From Suillus spraguei (Eukaryota > Basidiomycota > Agaricomycetes > Boletales > Suillaceae), in assembly GCA_016800925.1 (NCBI GenBank), contig JABCPU010000120.1, positions 62,001 through 126,000 of the forward strand: 64,000 nucleotides of DNA, in the 5' to 3' direction. The notes beneath the pieces were generated by a model. The model saw nothing but the letters and a program-made list of their open reading frames with translations, did no database searches and had not been told where the DNA came from. The translations under genes and the position numbers were made by a program. Shown here piece by piece: positions 1 to 11,689 of this stretch; position 1 is the first letter of the stretch; each line of letters opens with the position of its first letter.

Positions 1-349
1 GGTTGGGAAAGGAGGGGCGGGGGAGAGTGTGAGTCTTTGTTTTGGTTTTGGTTTTGATTCCTGCCAGTGCCAGTGTTTCTTGATATTGATGGAAGGGTCG
101 TCCCTGCTGATTGGTGTAGAGGCGAGATGGTGTGGTAGTCTCGGGAGGTGTTCCCTCGTCTCTTTCCTTTGTTACTCTCCTGTTTTGGTAAGGACGCTGA
201 CACCTGCATTCTATCGCGTAGCATCCAGATCATACTTGAATGTACGTCCCGCACATCTTTGTAGGGGAACCGCCAGCTAATCAACCCTTCTCTTCCCCTA
301 TCCTCCCCTTCTCCTCACCTGTCAATCTTCCTCCAACAACCCCCAACAG

Positions 350-3307
350 CAACCCTTCCAGGCGACATCCCGCTCCAAATTCTCCTCCTCCAGAAATACC
401 TCAAAAGTTCATTCGATATCATTGGTTTCCTTGCTCCTGAGATCGCTATCCAGATCTTGAGCAAGCTGAGCGTGAAAGAGGTTGTTAGGGCTGGGTTGGT
501 GAGTATTTTTGTTGACGTTTTGTGGTGGGTTTGTGAGATGTCGAGGCATGTTGGTTCTGCTCGGAACCCTTCTCTCTTGAAACCGTAGTCGAAAGTATAT
601 GAGTATTGATGACACACGACAGGTGTCGAAAAAATGGCACACTGCAACTCGTCATCCTGCATTGTGGAGATGGCATTGTCTGCGCTTGACCGCCAATGAC
701 CCAGTCCGTGTGAGAGCACCGGCGAAGCCTGAGGGATGGTGAGTTATCTTTCCATGCGTTTCGGTTTTGTCCCGATTCCCACTCGCCCCTGTTATCTCTC
801 CCCACTATGACTCCAATACTTACATTTACTGATTCTCTTCATTGTATTGCATCGCAGGTATCCTCTCTACCGCTCCCTCCATCATCGCGAGTCCAATTTT
901 GCACATGCGCTTCCGCAGAGCATACGCTTCCTGAATGGACATACAAATTTCTGTACGACGTTGTTGTTGAGAGGTAAGGACATTTTGGTTTTTTTTCTGC
1001 TATTCTTGTTACTTTGGGGGTGGATGGCACTTTTTTTAGGATGGGGAGAGTTTCTGTGAAGAGTCGTAGAATATGAATCAGAGAGGCTGAAGGTCAGCAG
1101 CTGTATTACAGGTCTTGCTCCTCCAGCCACTCTGATTCACAGTTACCCTCATTTCGCTCTACCTCCGGTGCTCGCGTCCCTCTTGACTCTACTCTATGTA
1201 GGAGACGTAGACGTGGACCAGGGAGGCTGAAGGTCAGCAGCTGTAATTAAAAGCAGGTCTTGCTCCTCCAGCCACTCTGATTCATAGTTATGTTCTATCT
1301 ATCCCCCTTTCTCCTTCCCTTACTTTTTTACATCTTGCTCCCCACAAACAAGTACATTCACTGACCCTCTCATAGGAAAGCGCCTCATCTCAGGCTCCTA
1401 CGATGAAACCATCCGTTTCTGGGACATCGATACCGGCGAGATGAAAAAGTGCTTGCAGGTGAAGAAACCTGTGAGCTGTGTGGATTTCTTGGCGGAGGAA
1501 GGTGCGTCGTTTTTTGATACGGTATATTACGTGTATTTGAGGCTCATGTGACGAAGAGGTTTTCGTGGTTGGGTTTCATGATGTTGGGTACGTCCATTTG
1601 TGTATATCTCATACCCGACATAAAATTATACGTCACAGCCGCGTTCACCTTTTTTCCTCTGTCACATTCACGCCTCTTCAACAACTTGCCGGACACCTCA
1701 ATGGTATCCGTGCCGTTGCGCTTTCCTCGAAGAACCTCGTTAGCGCAGGCGCTGACAAGGCTCTTGTGTGTTGGGATTGGCGCGCCGGGACGAAGATCGT
1801 GAGATTTGGACAGCAGACAACGATTAATATCGGGGTGCAGATCGTCCAAGGGGGTACAGAGGCGGAGGGAGAGCGTGTGGTGGGTGTAACTATTGATGGC
1901 ATCGTTCGGGTTTTCTCGATTAGTGAGTTTCTGGTTTGTTTGCTGTCGAGTCCCTTTTTGCTCTGTTGCTGATGGTTTGATGATGGTGCACAGAAAGGAG
2001 AGAGATGATTTCGCAGTTCAAGCTCAGTGAACTCGGTGGTGGCGACCCTGCGTTGCATGCGAAGCTGTTTAATGTGGGCTCTGCGCCTAATAACATGTTG
2101 CAGTGGTTCGCGGCCAAAGGCTCGCAGATGACCGTAAGTATTGTACTTATATTCAGTCTGCGTACCTCATTCACTTCTCATTAGTGCGCAACTAAGTCTG
2201 TGATCTTGCATCTGCAATGGAACGAAGGAGAAGACGAGAAGACTCCTGCCGAGAAGACTACGATGAGTCCTACTTTCACCGGAAGGTCTCTTACCTCTCC
2301 TACGCCCTCTTCCATTAACACGAGATCACGTGCTGTCTCATCCCTTATACGGCCCACACAGATGTCTACTCCCCAGCGCAGACAGTCTGCACTCGGAGTG
2401 AGTACATCTGGCTTGCCCAAATCGCGGCTTTCACTTGGGACACCTTCCACCCCTCTCTCCGCCAATCTCAGTGCGTCACAGCTCTCAGGTATTTCACCAT
2501 CACCGCTCTCCCTACTCCCTCGATCTGGCACTCCGCTGTCCCCGATAGGTGCACCATTATCCCCTATGGGTGCGGCAGGTGCAGATGGGTTTGCAATTCG
2601 GTTCGGGCGGGCGGCGATCTTGACTGCACCTCCCAAGCTCGTTGCGCTCGTGGAGACGCCTGATGTTGCTGTTGGGGCAGTGGATCCTATGAAGAGGAGA
2701 GTGGTTACTGCCACGAGGTTTAGTTCGCGCGCGGGTGCTGATCGGAGAGTATGTCTGTTCCGATATCTTCCTAACTGAAACTAGTCCTCATTTGTTCGTT
2801 TTGCGCACCCAGGTTCTGATGTCGACACATAAAGACAAGGACATAGTTGATATCCTTGATGATCCAGCTGGAGACACAGGGCCTACGATGGACTACGCAA
2901 ACCCGATGTTCTCGTCTTCGACGCCGAGCGTTGATATAGATGCAAATATCATACCTTTGTCAGGTGCATGGGCGGCGCTTGCTCATGCTACGCCTGTGGG
3001 TGTGAAGGGTCTTCTAGGACTGCTGCCGCCCAAGTTTGCGGGCTTGGCGGTGCCAGAGAAAAATCCAATGTCGATGCAGCTCACACATGAGGAGGTAGTG
3101 GTAGGGTGCGCAGATGGGACAATTTAGTGAGTGATTTTTTGCGTTGTGTGTTGTGTGTGCTAATGTGTTGTTGGTAGTGTGATGAGTTTTATGGGGCATG
3201 AGTATGTGAAGGAGAGGTCTAGGACGGAGGATGGGATCGAGGAGGAGGAAGAGAGCAGTGAGGAGGGAGATGCATCTGTGGATAAAAGTTTGATTTTTGG
3301 GGTTTGA
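350..3307 (+). CDS. F-box / WD40-repeat protein (5' end unresolved)
   Basis: About ten exons join in frame. The first clear exon (from 350 or 362 to 498) encodes [14 protein letters not shown]... and then an F-box: [23 protein letters not shown] continuing in exon 2 (623-738) with [15 protein letters not shown]. Later exons carry WD40 blades: [19 protein letters not shown] (exon at 1376), [43 protein letters not shown] (exon from 1639). A long low-complexity Ser/Pro/Thr region follows (about 2230-2560), then an acidic C-terminus ending with TGA at 3305-3307. Introns are GT-AG, for example 499-622, 739-857, 974-1375, 2134-2184, 2749-2812 and 3127-3177. F-box/WD40 proteins are substrate receptors of SCF (Skp1-cullin) ubiquitin ligases; the F-box binds Skp1 and the propeller binds the substrate. 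The initiator ATG is not identified and may lie upstream of the window. No frame break was seen. Confidence 0.8.
1074..1284. repeat. Two copies of a 66-bp hairpin-ended repeat inside an F-box gene intron
   Basis: Copy 1 is 1074-1139 and copy 2 about 1219-1284. Both share GGCTGAAGGTCAGCAGCTGT, CTTGCTCCTCCAGCCACTCT and the ending GATTCA. Copy 1 begins TGAATCAGAG and ends CTCTGATTCA, a perfect 10-bp inverted terminus. Both copies lie within the 974-1375 intron, which explains its unusual length of about 400 nt. Confidence 0.7.
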
Positions 3308-4375
3308 AGAGCGTCAAGGATTTCACGCAACCGCAAAAGACGGGCGCCGATACCATACCGAAAAATTAGCAAAGGGATACCAACTACTACCACACTGGAC
3401 GGAACGCATGGAACTAGAGCATTCAACAATTTCGATCGACAGGATAGATATTACCTACGCAGCACACTCGTTTTTATACCATTAATAACTTGTTTATTTG
3501 GATTATCGTTAGAAGTAGAGACATGGCTCTTTATATATGACTCGTATCGATTCTTTTGCTTTTGCGTTCTGCTAGGGGAGCTGATATTGATCAGACCCTT
3601 AAGAAACATATAGGCATACGGGCCTATGAAGATATACGAGTGCTTTTAATTTCTCGGACAACACTCAGATTACATTCTTTGTTGTGATCTCAGCTTGCAA
3701 TTTACGTCTTTTCTATGATGCACTCCCTTTATAATAATATACCCATAACTACCACAGACCAGGATTTTAGGCTCGGTTGCCAATGCTGAGATCTGAGATG
3801 TCGTATCGCACACTTGATGTTGTGCATCGCGCACTTTATTATTAGAGTTCCTTTTGAAGCATCATAGATATCTGGGCCATGTCATCATCCACGATAATTA
3901 TACATGGTATGCATCATCATTATGCCATGGGGCGCTGTCCCCGCTACATCTGTAGCCGCAACATCGACGACCTTGTACCCAGACCTATCTACTTTAAACT
4001 ATGGGCCCAGCCGAGACTCGTATATTGTCAACTATGGGCCCATCCATATGTTGGCATCATAATTGCCCATGGGTCCATGCGGGATCTGAACGGGCTCGGT
4101 TCCCTGAAATTGCCAATCACTTGAAGATAGGAGCAAAATAATCACCGTTCTAACTGACACTGTATGACAGACAAATAACAAATCAATATTTTAAGCCAAA
4201 GTAATTAACAAGCCAAGACTCAGACGGAGGGTGATGCTGACTTTGGCGTATCTGAAATCTGAAATCGGCAATAGAGCTTTCAGCAAGGTATAAAGGTCGT
4301 GGCATATCCTCAAGCTACAGTCAGTTTCTATCCAAGACACTTTCAATCGACACTCAACGGAATCTTCAATCAAAC
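3308..4375. other. Intergenic, no gene seen
   Basis: A/T-rich stretch between the F-box gene and the trefoil gene. No ORF with family resemblance was found. A short imperfect direct repeat around AACTATGGGCCCA occurs near 3995 and 4030. The last ~80 bp should hold the trefoil gene promoter, with a TATA-like GGTATAAAGG near 4288. Confidence 0.5.
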
Positions 4376-4988
4376 ATGAGTAACATGATCCCCTCCGGAA
4401 ACTACCACATTCGCAATGTCCAGTATCCAAACCGGTACATCAGCTTGTCAGGAAATCAGTTCGTCGGCCACGACACTGCTAACACAGTGAGCGTACATCA
4501 TTACAGTGACGTGCTTCCCGTGCTCATCAACACCCCTAGTTTTGCGTCGACGTCAAGGACGTGGTTCCGCATCTTGCGACTCTCAAAGAAGATGGGTCAG
4601 GCCTGTACCTTACGCTGGACGTCGATGTTGGTCTATCCGGTGTTGACTCGTGTGAGATTGCTAACAGTATGAAATTGCAGGATCACAAAGTCTTAGGCAA
4701 GAAGAAGCCCGAGACACTCCAGTTGTCCAGTTCAGATGGCAAGCAGTTTGAGTGAGTGCAGTCTTCGGTCCCAATTGCATCGAGACTTACTTGTTACCTT
4801 GATCCGCAGGATCATGATACAGGGCGTAAACGAGGTGGCCTATCTCCAAGACGACAACAACGGGTCCCACGTTTGTTTTCATCGCTAACCTTTTGTGACT
4901 TTACTTATGACCGGCATCCCTCCAGATCTATGTTGGGCCAGCTCCCGAGAGTGGTAAAAGGCAGTACTGGAAGTTCGAAAAGGCGTAA
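4376..4988 (+). CDS. Small beta-trefoil protein (ricin-B-like lectin or mycocypin-like)
   Basis: Four exons join without frame breaks: 4376-4486, 4540-4751, 4810-4870 and 4926-4988, with GT-AG introns of 53-58 bp. The product is about 148 residues without a signal peptide, so it is probably cytoplasmic. It opens MSNMIPSGNYHIRNVQYPNR and ends KRQYWKFEKA. The opening (SGxYxIRNVxYPNRYISL) and the closing Q-x-W-like QYWKF are typical of single-domain fungal beta-trefoils, a fold shared by ricin-B lectins and the mycocypin protease inhibitors. Such proteins in mushrooms often act against grazers or parasites; that role is inferred here. The sequence alone does not separate lectin from inhibitor. 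Confidence 0.72.
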
Positions 4989-7042
4989 TAGGTGTTTCGA
5001 AGTGCAAGGAGACCTAAGCAGCAGCTATTGCTCCAATTTGACTATTGGAGAATGTTTGTATGATTAGCTTGTAGTCGTGATGTATGCAAGAAAAAATGCT
5101 TGTGACTTTCCGTGGCTGGACAGTGAGATGTCCGAGTGTTCGCTTGAGTCAGACTGGGAGTCGTGCCTACCTTTACCGAGTTACCCCCGTCTTATAATTA
5201 TCTGCTCTCTGCGTTGAATTTCCATCATCGCCCATGTCTTCCTCCCACTGAGCTCAGCGGGTAACGACCGAGTTCCTACAAGTCTTGTGCACTTTGAGTC
5301 TTTAGACCCTCTCTTTCATTGAAAAATACTGCAGTCGGCAAGATGATGGTACAGCTGTTTGCAAAACCGGCTTGAATGTCACTCCTGGACCAAAAGGGAA
5401 ATTGATATTCGGACGTCGCAGGACAATCCGAATTTGACTTTCTACTAGTACATCACCTAAACACTATGGTCAACCAAAGAATGCGCCATTCGACTCTGAT
5501 AATGAATTGGAGTTAAAGGATATATGCAAAGCAGTTGGTATTAGTGGGATCCGGGTTTGTTCAATGTTACCGCTGGCGATGGATATTTGAGGAGTTGCAT
5601 TGCTAACATGGACGGCGGTGAGGTAACCCGGAGCTTGCCGACACCCCAGACTCTGCTTAGAAGACTTTTGGTATAGAGTCTGCGCAGACTCAACACAGAC
5701 CGGCCATTTCCTGCATATCCTCAGAATTTCAGTGCTGCCACTCACTGGCCGTAAGTACTCGCACAATCACACGTATATTCAAGTAGCTGAAGATATCTTT
5801 ACTGCCGCAGATTCTTGATGAGATCTTTTTCTTCTCACCAGTCAGCCTGTGATGGCTGCCCAACCCTCTTTCTGTCACCAATGGAGGGTGCCGGTTGTTC
5901 TGGAAGCTCTAAAATTTGACGTGTGCTGGTAATGTGGACGTAGCATTTGTTCAACATCCGAGAAAGATGGCTTTGTCTGGAACAAAGGTTCGTCGACCTT
6001 GGCACAGTGTTTACTTCGGTCACGGTATTTCCGCCCTATCTTCTCTTGCCCTCGTGTTTACACTTTGGACACTGGGAAGACAATTACTCCGAGTCCTCCC
6101 ACCTACTACAACGCGAATGATTCCAAGTTCTCCATCGACTACAGAGTGGTTCCATGAAGGGTCACATCTCTATCAGTGGCCTACGCAGGTCGTGGTAGGG
6201 CGCATGCCAGTGATACTATGGATATTAAAACAATTTGATATCTTGCGCACGTTAGATCTAGAGCCTCAGTATTTTTAGATCAGCAAATCATTGAATGTAT
6301 GTGACGTCTGCCAATTTGAAACGAGTGCGTTACCGCCTACTCGTTTGAATCTAGGGCTAAATTTGGCTGCTAATATTAGTGCAAGTCTCGCATCCAGGTC
6401 GGTCGGTTTCGCTGGGCGTTGAATCTAGTATTTGGAGCTCAGGCTTCATGAACCTCTAGACTAAATCCAATACGGAAACATGGATGACGCTCCCCTCTTA
6501 CCCCGCCAATCCCTGCATTTCTCTCAGGAATACCAATCGGACGCTCCGTAACTTAGCGGCCCCATGGCATATTCCATCTTTCATCTAAGGTCTTCGACAG
6601 AACGTTTCGGACTGTAGTGTTTTAATTACTCCCTCACCAACTTGTATAATGCCACGGTGGGTTACAATCAGGTCCATTTCTGAATTCAAGTTCTGATAAC
6701 GCAAAACGCGTCACCGAACAGCATTATTGACCGGGGCTCCTTTTCATTAATTTCGAATAAATACTGCAGTGTTATTTATAACCTGGATGGAAGATGTCAT
6801 CGCCTTTGACAGACTACTATCTGTGCCTTTCCGCCTTATGGGGATTGTGGTGTAAGAAGGCCCTGGGCCATCAGTACTCAAGACCGAGACTCAGACATGA
6901 AGGTCCCCGATGAGTCAGACAACCCTGTCATATTGATGAAGTTCTTGTACTAGTTTTAAGGTATCACACATTACTCTCACTTTCCTCAATATATAAAAGG
7001 ACACCCCTTCAGTCGGCTCTTTGACGATACATAATTTCAACG
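4989..7042. other. Intergenic with unassigned ORFs
   Basis: No recognisable family. Short ORFs exist on both strands (for example 5916-6278 on +, with a hydrophobic stretch HGISALSSLALVFTLWTLG), but they lack a clear start context or a splice pattern joining them to anything known. I do not call a gene here. Confidence 0.4.
6985..7042 (+). promoter_or_regulatory. TATA promoter and conserved 5' leader of the small ORF at 7043
   Basis: TATAAAAG lies at 6992-6999, about 50 bp before the ATG. The leader GATACATAATTTCAA just before the ATG, and the first codons, recur almost exactly before 33883, so the promoter and start were duplicated with the gene. Confidence 0.5.
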
Positions 7043-7336
7043 ATGCCGTGTACAATCGAAGATCGAGCGCGGTTGGCACTAGCGAAAACTATTAAGTACG
7101 CGGATCACAAAGAAATTGTCCTCGATTCACCGTCATGACGAACGGTGTGGATTGAACGCGAAACAACTGCAGGGGATGCAGTGGCTTTCGAAAGTGTTAA
7201 TCAGTCAGACTTTAACGAATTGACCGTGTCGCAGGGCAACTGCGCACACGCACGCGTTTCTGACCAAGCCCTATTCTATGAGACAGGATTGGTCGACATC
7301 GCAGAGGCGTATTCCGGTGCACTCGATGGAGTGTGA
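7043..7336 (+). pseudogene. Small unknown protein with one in-frame stop
   Basis: From ATG 7043 the frame reads MPCTIEDRARLALAKTIKYA and on to codon 31. TGA follows at 7136-7138, and then the same frame stays open for another 66 codons (RTVWIERETTAGD... to ...YSGALDGV, stop at 7334-7336). The long open tail in the same frame suggests a single nonsense change in a protein of about 97 residues; a missed intron is the alternative. No family is recognised. A second copy of the leader and the first five codons (MPCTI) is at about 33850-33900. Confidence 0.4.
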
Positions 7337-9739
7337 TTTCTTGACTGTTGGAAAGGCGCTCGCGCCGTCAAGAGGTTGTAATTCCTATATAGATAGATGG
7401 ATGATGCAAAAAAGTAAGATACAGAAAAATCACATGCATCATTAGAAAGAGGTGAAGAGAATGCGCAGATTTGCCTTCATCGTCAATGATAGGACCAATA
7501 GTTGTTTGTGCATCCAATAGATTGATTCCATCTTCGGCAGAAGCAGTGTTCGCACAAAACGTGCAGATATTTACGCGAATATCTCGAACAAAGAGCCATC
7601 AAAAGGAAACAGAAACATGAACACGCAGCATGATGCCATGGACGGCAAGAGCCATGAAGAACAGGGGACACTATTGTACCCGCTGCCAGCGGTATCTCCC
7701 CGTGCTTATATATTGTAGATACATTAGAGGCCGGGAAGTTGGCGTTGAAGAAGGACGGTTTTTGGCGACAACTACCACTTAGAGGTTCATTCCTGTAATG
7801 CTGTATGTGACGGGTATAGGGCGGCAAGATGAGATCAATCGCTGTCGCACATGCTTAGCTTCAGAACGATTTTAATTTGTAAAGGCTAGTAGGGTAGCAA
7901 CACGTCATGATCAGGTTAGCTTGATGAGCTGCCAAGGGCATAGCGAAATAATAGGGTGGATGACATATGTATTCAGTCGAAGCGAGGGGATGTTGCTAAA
8001 GTGCATATAGACGGCGGATGTTCAGAATGAAAACCGCCACGGGAATGACTTGTCCTCGTCCCTATAGTGCGAAATACACGATGCTCATCGCTGGGATGCA
8101 TCGTCAGTCTCCGTGCACTCCAACTGTGAGTAATATTGAAAGGCTACTTACATAGTATGTTGTCCTGCCGTGCAACGGCATTATGAGAACATCGGTCGTA
8201 AAGAGGAGGTGCCAAGCCAGCACTCATCTCCAAGATTCTCGCGTGATTGTTTCTATCACTACTGAATAGAGAACGCTGCCTGCAGATGAATGAGAGAGTA
8301 AATAAGCCCCCGTTGGATGTTGTTAAGCCGCGCACCCGTGTAGCATGAACAGTTTGCAGTATGTGTCATATACAGCAAATTGTTCATGCTACACGGGTAA
8401 CGTGCAGAACCTTCCTAGCCCAGAAGGAGGCTAGGCCTGGTTAAAATATAGCGCCGCAAGGGTCGAAACAATCAGTCGAAAGCACAATCAGAAGTAGTAA
8501 CGCTAAGAACACGAACAATATCAATACTTGATAGTGCCGCAATGGTATCAGGCTGAATGGATAGATGTCTGAGTCCACATTTTCAAGATGGAGGACAATT
8601 CTCGGATGACAATAGGGATAATGACCATGAGACTGTTGTCAGATAGGAGGAAGGCTTCATGCACGTTAAAAATGATTTTGCTTGCAAATGAGTGGAGTTG
8701 GTAACAAGCTTAATGTTGGAATATTTACTGACGAGCTCGACTCGGAAGGAGCCGAAACGGTGGCGTACACCTTAAATCGTCGGTGGATAAACACAGTAGC
8801 TAGTTTTTGTGTACGCTACGGGTTCCCTGTACAATCGAGTTAGATCGTACTTCGACGACGTGTCTGAGACTTGCGGATAACTCAACACTTGAATCGTGTT
8901 TCAAGAGGACATGTCAGTTGTGAGAACGGAACATGACACACACAGCGCGTTGAACTGAAAGCGAACGTGAAATAATTGAAGCAATAAGTTTGGATTTAAA
9001 AATGGGTGAGTCTATTATTAGACTCACGCTGAGCTATATTTGGACGAAACGCAGGTTTGATGTTTTGCCCAACCACAATATTACCCACTACCGTCACACC
9101 GCCAAGTCCAGTCGTGCTAGTGTGCCGAACATGTCACGCTGTCTATGTATGACATTGAAGTTGCTCTCACGTGACGCTGAGCACTTACTGTACAACTTGG
9201 TCTTGTAACACCGTGACTCCTATAAGCTCTGGTTGTTCTTCATCGTCTTCCAAGTCATCTACAAACAACTGGCCAGTGATTGCGAACGCTGTCCTAGAAT
9301 AAAACTATTCATAGGTGGGCCTCTTTTAGGAAGTGTCTCTACTGTAGGCCCTAGCACATTCTCATTCACACTAAGGCCTTTAGGCCTGAGCAGGGATCCA
9401 CTCATCCTCACAACGAGCAGGTGATCAGAAATTACCTAACAAGGCAAAAAATGAAAAGTGCCCAGACGCAATCGAACCCTCCCCGCTAACCGAGTGGCTC
9501 GTCCCTTATGCTCAGACCATCGCACACGATTGCTTCGTGCTTTTTGCCTTTAAAGGCAGAAATATGCGCCGCAGAAAAGCAATCGTACTCGATGTCCATA
9601 GCACGCCTGGTGCTTTAAAAGAAGCGCGCAAGATGCGTGGATTTGCCACAACACACGCGCTATTCATTTACTTCAACAAGTTAATTCCACCCCGCAAATC
9701 GTATACAACCGCTTCTCTACTCTCGAACACTATTACAAG
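7337..9739. other. Intergenic, mostly featureless
   Basis: No gene is supported. It holds a near-perfect hairpin at 8334-8398 (separate entry) and otherwise unassigned A/T-rich sequence. The last 200 bp should contain the promoter of the zinc-finger gene. Confidence 0.4.
8334..8398. repeat. 24-bp-arm near-perfect inverted repeat
   Basis: ACCCGTGTAGCATGAACA... on the left pairs with ...TGTTCATGCTACACGGGT on the right, with one mismatch over 24 bp and a loop of about 17 nt. No gene adjoins it closely enough to call it a terminator. Confidence 0.7.
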
Positions 9740-10762
9740 ATGCCTGCTGCAGGACGTAACACGGTACGTTTCCATTGTACCTCACATTACATGTCTTGTA
9801 CTTATATCACTTTCTCTACAGACACCTGTTAACTGCCCTGTCTGCCATAGGGCTATAAGCCGCAAGGCAGACCTTCCCAGACACATGCATACACATGATG
9901 AGCACAAGGAGGCTCTGTACGTGCTTGTACCTTATTATACCAGATGGTTCCTGATCTGTCTACTGTCTTGATCAGTATGCACGCGTGTCCATTCCCTAAC
10001 TGCAATTACAAGACCCTCCAAAAGTCTAACGTACAGACGCACATCAGGACGACCCACACTCATGATCGCTCGAAGACGTGCCCTCACCCTGGGTGCACGT
10101 TTGCCACCACAGATCCTGCAAGCTTGACGCGTCACCGCAAGCATGTACACAGCTACGAGCCAAAGGCACGTCGCAACCTCGGAGGCAAAGCTGATCGACG
10201 GTCTGCCACCGCACCTTATCCATCCATTCGATTTATGAAGCCCAAGGGAGATATTTTTGCGTTGCTGGATCTGAATGACCTAACATTTCCCGAGTCCACA
10301 CTCACTCGCTGTGATACGCTCTCACCCGCTGAGTCTAGTGACTCCGGTATCCCTCAATTCTCGGGCGAGCTTACTGAATTTTCCTGGGAGCGACTCTTCC
10401 CCGATTTGCCTGCCGAGAGCTTCGCCTCCGTTTACGAACAGCCCTCTCAGCTCCCTGCCTCCACCTTCAACCACTCTCAACCCTCAACTGTCCCCGTCGA
10501 TTTCTCCACTCTTCATATGCCGCAGTTTGACCCAGAGCTGTTCTCCGACGTCAACTATCAGGAGCCCATTCCCGCCTTTGATGCGGACCATGAGCACCAG
10601 CCTGTCTTCGGAAACGATCCGAACAATTCACCATCAGCTGCACTACAGGAGTTTTTGCAAACATATGGCTCGGGATACTTTGAAGGCCGCTGCGAGTACA
10701 CAGACAATGCAACGTATTCGATGTCCCAGCCCTCGTTTACGAACGAATATAACAACTATTGA
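9740..10762 (+). CDS. C2H2 zinc-finger transcription factor
   Basis: Three exons: 9740-9763, 9822-9916 and 9976-10762, all in frame. The product starts MPAAGRNTTPVNCPVCHRAI and carries three consecutive C2H2 fingers: CPVCHRAISRKADLPRHMHTH, CPFPNCNYKTLQKSNVQTHIRTTH and CPHPGCTFATTDPASLTRHRKHVH. A basic linker (PKARRNLGGKADRR) follows, then a long acidic, Ser/Pro-rich tail with FDxDH and WERLFPDLP-type hydrophobic-acidic patches, consistent with an activation domain. It should act in the nucleus as a sequence-specific DNA-binding regulator; targets are unknown. No breaks were seen, and it stands alone between unrelated sequences. Confidence 0.82.
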
Positions 10763-11232
10763 AATCTTTCTCGACTATCATGTTTCATCTTTTCGTCATA
10801 TCACCTGGCATCATCATCGGCATCAGCATTACAATTGTATTTGGAACTTGACATTATCATTATTGTTCGTTTATATCATACTACTACCACTTCCATCTTT
10901 TCCATACATATCTTCCGTATTTTTAGCATTGGGACATCATGTACATCACTATAAATTAAACAACTTGTTACCTGCTGGACATGCCGTAAAGCATCTTGTG
11001 AAGTGTGGTTATGAATTTTAGTAGCGACTAAGAATTGGAGGACTGAAATTTTGTGTATAGTACTTGGCAGAATATCTACATACTGTAAGGATGGAGCGAT
11101 CCTGTGTGCGCTCTCCGCAATGAATTTTAAAATGTATAATGATGCTGCCGTAATGCACGAACCTCATGTATGTAAGTAGTTTTCGAAGCTTCGACCTCAC
11201 CGTGGCCTTGCGGCTTGTCGTTATATTCCTGG
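10763..11232. other. Zinc-finger gene 3' flank
   Basis: No gene. A/T-rich downstream sequence leading to the MITE at 11233. Confidence 0.4.
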
Positions 11233-11503
11233 CAGGAAAAGTGCATGTTACTTAAGCTTGCCTTAAACAGACTTAAGTCATACTTTTGTAACTTAGCAAA
11301 AATGGATCTACTTTGCCAGTACTTTGCCAGAAATTCAACTTCAAGATATTCAGAAAAAAATTATTATTCAGTCATATTAGCATATATGTTTTGTTACAGG
11401 CTGCACTAAAAAAATACAAGATTTACTAGGTGAATGATACACAAGAGAGACACAAATGTGGCTAAGTTGATTAAGTAAGATTAAGTAACATGTACTGTTC
11501 CTG
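11233..11503. mobile_element. MITE, diverged copy of the 48.6/55.65-kb family
   Basis: Terminal inverted repeats of about 23 bp: CAGGAAAAGTGCATGTTACT at the left and AGTAACATGTACTGTTCCTG at the right (two mismatches). The interior matches the copies at 48.6-49.1 and 55.65-55.92 kb: A-rich CAGAAAAAAA, TACAAGAT followed by AGGTGAATGAT, and GTTGATTAAG before the right end. It is about 271 bp with no coding capacity. Confidence 0.7.
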
Positions 11504-11689
11504 ATGGAATCGTTGGACTCTCACTGTATCATTTCCCTCGCCCTGCTAGGTTTTCGGTGTGCCAGTACTTCAGTTTCAGCTCCCTACCGCTGTATGTATT
11601 TACTCTGATTTTACTCTTTTTGCCCTCAATTCGAACCCCTTCACAGTGAGATGTGGCAGCAGCTATCTACCTCAGCAACTTGAAACGAT

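Noticed and set aside
5470..6278. Candidate membrane protein gene on + (HGISALSSLALVFTLW)
   Set aside because: Only one hydrophobic helix, no joining exons with consistent frame, no family pattern.
9455..9545. Possible minus-strand tRNA with GGTTCGATTGC box
   Set aside because: The B-box-like word is present, but the T stem does not pair well, there is no matching acceptor stem at the right distance and no clear anticodon arm.
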